NCBI GenBank assembly: GCA_027484985.1 | Contig: JAIXRW010000010.1 | Coordinates: 1 to 64,000 of the forward strand | Direction of reading: 5' to 3' | Length of the DNA: 64,000 nt | Source: Rhodobacter sp. | GTDB taxonomy: Bacteria > Pseudomonadota > Alphaproteobacteria > Rhodobacterales > Rhodobacteraceae | Shown: in pieces, positions 60,644-64,000 of the stretch | Position numbering within the stretch: the stretch's first letter is position 1 | Layout: the number at the start of each line of letters is the position of its first letter | Notes under the pieces: model-generated | What the model saw: the letters and a program-made list of their open reading frames with translations, nothing else | Databases searched by the model: none | Told to the model about the DNA's origin: nothing | Translations under genes and position numbers: made by a program

Positions 60644-63433
60644 TCAGCCCTGTGCCCGCTCCGCGCCCTCGGCAATCGCCTGACGGAGCTTCCTTTCCAG
60701 CGCCTCTTGCCGCGATTTCTGGTGCAGCTTCAAGCCGAACATGTCCTTGACATAAAAGCTGTCCACCACCTGCGCGCCGAAGGTCGCGATCACGGCGCTG
60801 GCGATGTAGATGTTGTTGGCCGCAAGCGTGCGCGTCAGGTCGTACAGCAGGCCGGGGCGGTCGCGGGTATCGACCTCGATGATGGTGTAGATGTCCGATC
60901 CTTCGTTGTCGAAGGTGATATGGGTCGGAAAGCGGAATTCGCGTTCGCGTTTCTTGACCTTGTCGCGGTCCTTCAACGCCTCGCGTGCGAGAACCTCGCC
61001 CTTTAGCGTCTTGTGGATCATCTGGGACAGGCGGGGCAGGCGGCTCACCTCGTAGGGTTTGCCTTCGGCATCCTGTATCCAGAACACGGCGGTGGCATAG
61101 CCGTCTTTGGACGTATAGGTGCGGGCATCAACCACATTGGCCCCGACCAGCGCCAAGGCCCCTGCAAGCCGCGAAAAGATGCCCGGATGATCGGCCAGCG
61201 CAAAGGCGGCGCGGGTGGCATCGCGGCCGTCATCGGGGTGCAGGTCGATGCGGATTTCGTCATCGCGCAGGCCCAGCAGCAGGCGGGCAAAGACGACATG
61301 GCTGTCGGTCGGCAGGCCCTGCCAATAGGGCGCGTAATGGCGGGAACATTCGTGGCGCAGGGCGTCGGCGGTCCAATCGGTCAGGCGCGACTGGAGGGCG
61401 CGTTTCGCCTCATCCTCGCGCTTTTCGCGGTTGAGGTTTTCCAGCCCGTTTTCCAGCGCCTCGGCCGTGGTCTGGTACAGCTGGCGCAGCAGCATGGCCT
61501 TCCAGTTGTTCCAGGTGCCGGGGCCGACGCCGCGGATATCGCAGACGGTGAGGACGGTCAGAAGATCAAGCCGCTTGCGGGTTTTCACCGCCTTGGCAAA
61601 GTCGCGCACGGTGCGCGGATCACCGATATCGCGTTTCTGCGCGGTGTCGGACATCAGCAGGTGATAGCGCACCAGCCATTCCACGGTTTCGGATTCTTCC
61701 GGCGTCAGGCCAAGGCGCGGGCAGACGCGGCGGGCGATCTGGGCGCCAAGGATGGAATGGTCCTCGGGGCGGCCCTTGCCGATATCGTGCAGCAGAAGGG
61801 CGACATAGATGACCTTGCGGTTCACGCCAGCCTTGAGGATGCCCGACACCACGGGCAGTTCCTCGACCAGTTCGCCGCGTTCGATCTGGGCAAGGATGCT
61901 GATGCACTGGATGATGTGTTCGTCCACCGTGTAATGGTGATAGACGTTGAACTGCATCATCGCGACGATGGGTTCGAATTCGGGGATAAAGGCCGACAAT
62001 ACCTGCAATTCGTTCATCCGGCGCAGCGACCGTTCGGGATTGCCGTGATCGAGCAGCAGGTTGATGAAGATGCGGATCGCTTCGGGATCGGCGCGCATGT
62101 CATCGTCGATCAGGTGCAGGTTGGCGGCCAAAAGGCGCATCACGTTGGGATGCAGCAGATAGCCGGTGCGCAGCGCCTCTTCGAAAACGCGCAGCAGGTT
62201 CAGCTTGTCGGCCAGAAAGGCCTTTGGATCGGCCACGTCGATGCGGCCCTGAACCAGTTTGAACCCCGCCCTGACGCGCTTGGTGCGTTTGAACATGCCA
62301 AACAGGCTGGCTTCGGGTTTGGCGTGGCGGGCTTCGAGTTGCGTCAGGAACACGCGGGTCAGTTCGCCCACGCGGGTGGCGTGGCGGAAATAGTCCTGCA
62401 TGAAATGTTCGACCGCCCTGCGCCCGCCCGTATCGCGGTAGCCCATGCGCGCGGCGACCTCGACCTGCAAATCGAAGGTCAGCGTGTCGGTGGCGCGGCC
62501 GGTGATGTAGTGCAGATGGCAGCGGGCGGCCCAAAGGAAATCTTCGGCGCGGGCGAAAAGGGCAAATTCGTCGCGGGTCAGCAGGCCCGCCTGCACCAAC
62601 CCTTCGGAACTGGGCACGCGGTTGAGGTATTTGCCGATCCAGTACAGGGTTTGCAGGTCGCGCAGGCCGCCCTTGGCCTCTTTCACGTTGGGTTCGAGGA
62701 CATAGCGCTGGCCGCCCTGCCGTTTGTGGCGTTCGGCGCGTTCGGCCAGCTTTGCCTCGATGAATTCGGGGCCGGTGTTGCGGAACAGATCGCCCCAAAG
62801 CTTGTCACCCAGTTCGGTGGCAAGCGGTTCGTATCCGGCAACGAAACGGTGTTCCAGAAGGGCGGTGCGGATGGTGATATCCTCGCGCCCCAGACGCAGG
62901 CAATCTTTCACCGTGCGGCTGGAATGGCCGACCTTCAGCTTCAGATCCCACAGGATATAAAGCATCGATTCGATGACGCTTTCGGCCCAGGGGGTGATTT
63001 TCCACGGGGTCAGGAACAGCAGGTCCACATCGGAATGTGGCGCCATTTCGGACCGCCCGTAACCGCCCACGCCCAGAACGGCGATGCGTTCCGCCTCGGT
63101 CGGGTTGGGCAGGGGGTGAAGGTGGTCGATGGCGGTGTGAAAGGCCGTGACGACCAGACCGTCGGTCAGATGGGCCTGCGCCCGCACAAGGGCGCGGGCG
63201 GCATGGGGGCTTTGCGCAAAGGCGGCGGCCAGCAGGCCATTGGCGCGCAGCTTCGCCTCGGTCAGGTGGCGGACGGCGATGGCGCGGGCGCTCTTGGCAT
63301 CGGACGCGGTGGCCAGTTCCGCGCCGATGGCCGCCCTCAGGGCCGCGACATCGACAAGATCGGGCCCCGGCACGAGCAATTCGGCCGGGGCGGGCAGGGC
63401 GGGGGCAAGGGCGGCCTGTTTGGCCAAGGTCAT
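60644..63433 (-). CDS. glnD: [protein-PII] uridylyltransferase/uridylyl-removing enzyme
   Basis: A 929-residue nitrogen sensor that uridylylates and deuridylylates PII in response to glutamine. The nucleotidyltransferase motif is VGGYGRSEMAPHSDVDLLFL near residue 120. The HD domain shows HYTVDEHIIQC and LLHDIGKGRPEDHS around 480-540. Two ACT domains at the C-terminus (DHPGIFSRLAGALALVGANVVDA, and DTRDRPGLLYDLTRTLAANNIYI) bind glutamine. It is followed by murJ, a conserved alphaproteobacterial order. Confidence 0.97.
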   Translation of the reverse strand: MTLAKQAALAPALPAPAELLVPGPDLVDVAALRAAIGAELATASDAKSARAIAVRHLTEAKLRANGLLAAAFAQSPHAARALVRAQAHLTDGLVVTAFHTAIDHLHPLPNPTEAERIAVLGVGGYGRSEMAPHSDVDLLFLTPWKITPWAESVIESMLYILWDLKLKVGHSSRTVKDCLRLGREDITIRTALLEHRFVAGYEPLATELGDKLWGDLFRNTGPEFIEAKLAERAERHKRQGGQRYVLEPNVKEAKGGLRDLQTLYWIGKYLNRVPSSEGLVQAGLLTRDEFALFARAEDFLWAARCHLHYITGRATDTLTFDLQVEVAARMGYRDTGGRRAVEHFMQDYFRHATRVGELTRVFLTQLEARHAKPEASLFGMFKRTKRVRAGFKLVQGRIDVADPKAFLADKLNLLRVFEEALRTGYLLHPNVMRLLAANLHLIDDDMRADPEAIRIFINLLLDHGNPERSLRRMNELQVLSAFIPEFEPIVAMMQFNVYHHYTVDEHIIQCISILAQIERGELVEELPVVSGILKAGVNRKVIYVALLLHDIGKGRPEDHSILGAQIARRVCPRLGLTPEESETVEWLVRYHLLMSDTAQKRDIGDPRTVRDFAKAVKTRKRLDLLTVLTVCDIRGVGPGTWNNWKAMLLRQLYQTTAEALENGLENLNREKREDEAKRALQSRLTDWTADALRHECSRHYAPYWQGLPTDSHVVFARLLLGLRDDEIRIDLHPDDGRDATRAAFALADHPGIFSRLAGALALVGANVVDARTYTSKDGYATAVFWIQDAEGKPYEVSRLPRLSQMIHKTLKGEVLAREALKDRDKVKKREREFRFPTHITFDNEGSDIYTIIEVDTRDRPGLLYDLTRTLAANNIYIASAVIATFGAQVVDSFYVKDMFGLKLHQKSRQEALERKLRQAIAEGAERAQG

Positions 63434-63444
63434 CGCGGGTGCTT

Positions 63445-64000
63445 TCAGAAACCCGCCCCGCCAAAGCTGCGGGGCGCCGGATCTACCACAACGACCGCCC
63501 CCGACTGGATTTGAGCCACGGCAAGGCCGCGTTCGTTGGTGCCATCGGGCAGAAGGCGGAACACGCCGTTGACACCGGCAAAGCCCGCGCCCTGCGTCAG
63601 CGCGGCACGGTCAAAGCCCGCGCCCTTGTTGGCCAGCGCGCCGATGGCGGCCAGGGCATCATAGGCGATGGCCGAAACGGGATGGGGCGGTTCACCGAAA
63701 GCGGCGGCGTAGCGGCTTTGGTATTGGGCGTAAAGCGCGGGGTCGGGAATGGCGAACCAGCCGCCCTGAACGCCCGGCAGGGCAAGGGTTGCGGCCGGAA
63801 TGTCCCAGCGGGTCAGGCCGATATACTGATAGACCGAGGGGCTGACACCGTTTTCCGACAGAAGCTGGCTGACCAGCGGCAGCGCGCCCGCGGCATCGGC
63901 CGTCAGGAACACGGCCTGCGCGCCCGAGGATTTGGCCTGTTCGGCAATGCCCGGAATGGCCGCGACGATGCCGTTTTGCGAAAACTCGTAAGATCCCTGC
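63445..64000 (-). CDS. penicillin-binding protein activator (LpoA/LivK-like periplasmic domain), 5' end outside window
   Basis: The C-terminal 185 residues of a periplasmic binding-protein-fold protein, beginning QGSYEFSQNGIVAAIPGIAEQAK. The segments AVFLTADAAGALPLVSQLLSENG, YAAAFGEPPHPVSAIAYDALAAIGAL and GFAGVNGVFRLLPDGTNERGLAVAQI match the alphaproteobacterial penicillin-binding-protein activator group related to LpoA and LivJ/K receptors. It stops 11 nt before glnD on the same strand. The N-terminal half and lipobox lie beyond 64000. Confidence 0.85.
   Translation of the reverse strand, partial: QGSYEFSQNGIVAAIPGIAEQAKSSGAQAVFLTADAAGALPLVSQLLSENGVSPSVYQYIGLTRWDIPAATLALPGVQGGWFAIPDPALYAQYQSRYAAAFGEPPHPVSAIAYDALAAIGALANKGAGFDRAALTQGAGFAGVNGVFRLLPDGTNERGLAVAQIQSGAVVVVDPAPRSFGGAGF

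Noticed and set aside
61013..63514. A very long plus frame (833 residues) opposite glnD
   Set aside because: It mirrors the glnD codons on the other strand. glnD has full motifs, so this is a GC-rich shadow.

Overview
The window is a stretch of chromosome from an alphaproteobacterium, almost certainly family Rhodobacteraceae (Rhodobacter/Gemmobacter/Paracoccus-like). The signs are very high GC, a fused sulfate adenylyltransferase/APS kinase, the TauE/SafE-TIGR02186 pair, the Hsp20-DUF1150 pair, CIRCE-controlled groESL, several small proteins I associate with Rhodobacterales, and dense translational coupling (ATGA and TGATG overlaps). No tRNA, rRNA, CRISPR array or intact transposase was found.

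Layout. 1-5673: ribF (cut by the left edge), a MaoC-type hydratase, a HAD phosphatase, Mn-dependent pyrophosphatase, a lactonase-like metallo-beta-lactamase-fold hydrolase and a TraB/GumN protein, all on minus. 5771-7874: heat-shock operon groES-groEL with a CIRCE operator. 8158-13343: DMT exporter, an S74-domain lipoprotein, a Nudix/GreA-like/GNAT operon, a secreted lipase-like hydrolase with a low-affinity iron permease family protein, and a decayed lrgA-lrgB pair. 13500-20923: purEK, a DUF465 protein, hsp20 with DUF1150, a parDE toxin-antitoxin module, sat-cysC, trxB and an Lrp/AsnC regulator. 21218-27299: pgeF, midA-like methyltransferase and lgt in one overlapping run, ubiK, and a large hybrid histidine kinase. 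27415-31097: a regulatory island (see below). 31278-34655: ybjN, proC, csaA, a hydroxyacid dehydrogenase and a sulfotransferase on plus. 34738-44080: a fatty-acid beta-oxidation locus (fadJ-like, bicupin, thiolase, GST, acyl-CoA dehydrogenase, two MerR regulators, two hot-dog thioesterases). 44280-52755: MATE exporter, TIGR02186/TauE, and a purine-nucleoside uptake and phosphorolysis operon (BMP lipoprotein-type ABC importer plus nucleoside phosphorylase). 52939-64000: rimI, tsaB, nfuA, a universal stress protein, a branched-chain aminotransferase, a hypothetical membrane protein, trpS, a rhomboid pseudoprotease, murJ, glnD and a partial periplasmic penicillin-binding-protein activator.

The island at 27415-31097 stands out. 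It is bounded by two inverted 229-nt repeats, with about 17 mismatches and no gaps in my hand alignment, and with TG...CA outer ends. It carries almost only regulators: a RecA-cleavable CI/LexA-type repressor, a Cro-like gene broken by one extra C in a C8 tract, a second small phage-type regulator, and an XRE protein whose S24 domain has lost its Ser/Lys dyad. Two operator arrays sit between the divergent genes. No integrase, transposase, replication or structural gene is present. It looks like a lysogeny-switch module without the rest of the phage.

The gaps between ordinary genes hold several dispersed repeat families: four-hairpin cassettes with a fixed TGACGCA/TGCGTCA core (7980-8082 and 20205-20310), abutting AT-rich double hairpins (19149-19195 and 33915-33960), a short GAGTATTTGGGCAAAGGTG-type repeat in at least nine intergenic places, and a ~185-nt GC-hairpin element in two inverted copies (2672-2853 and 15179-15364).
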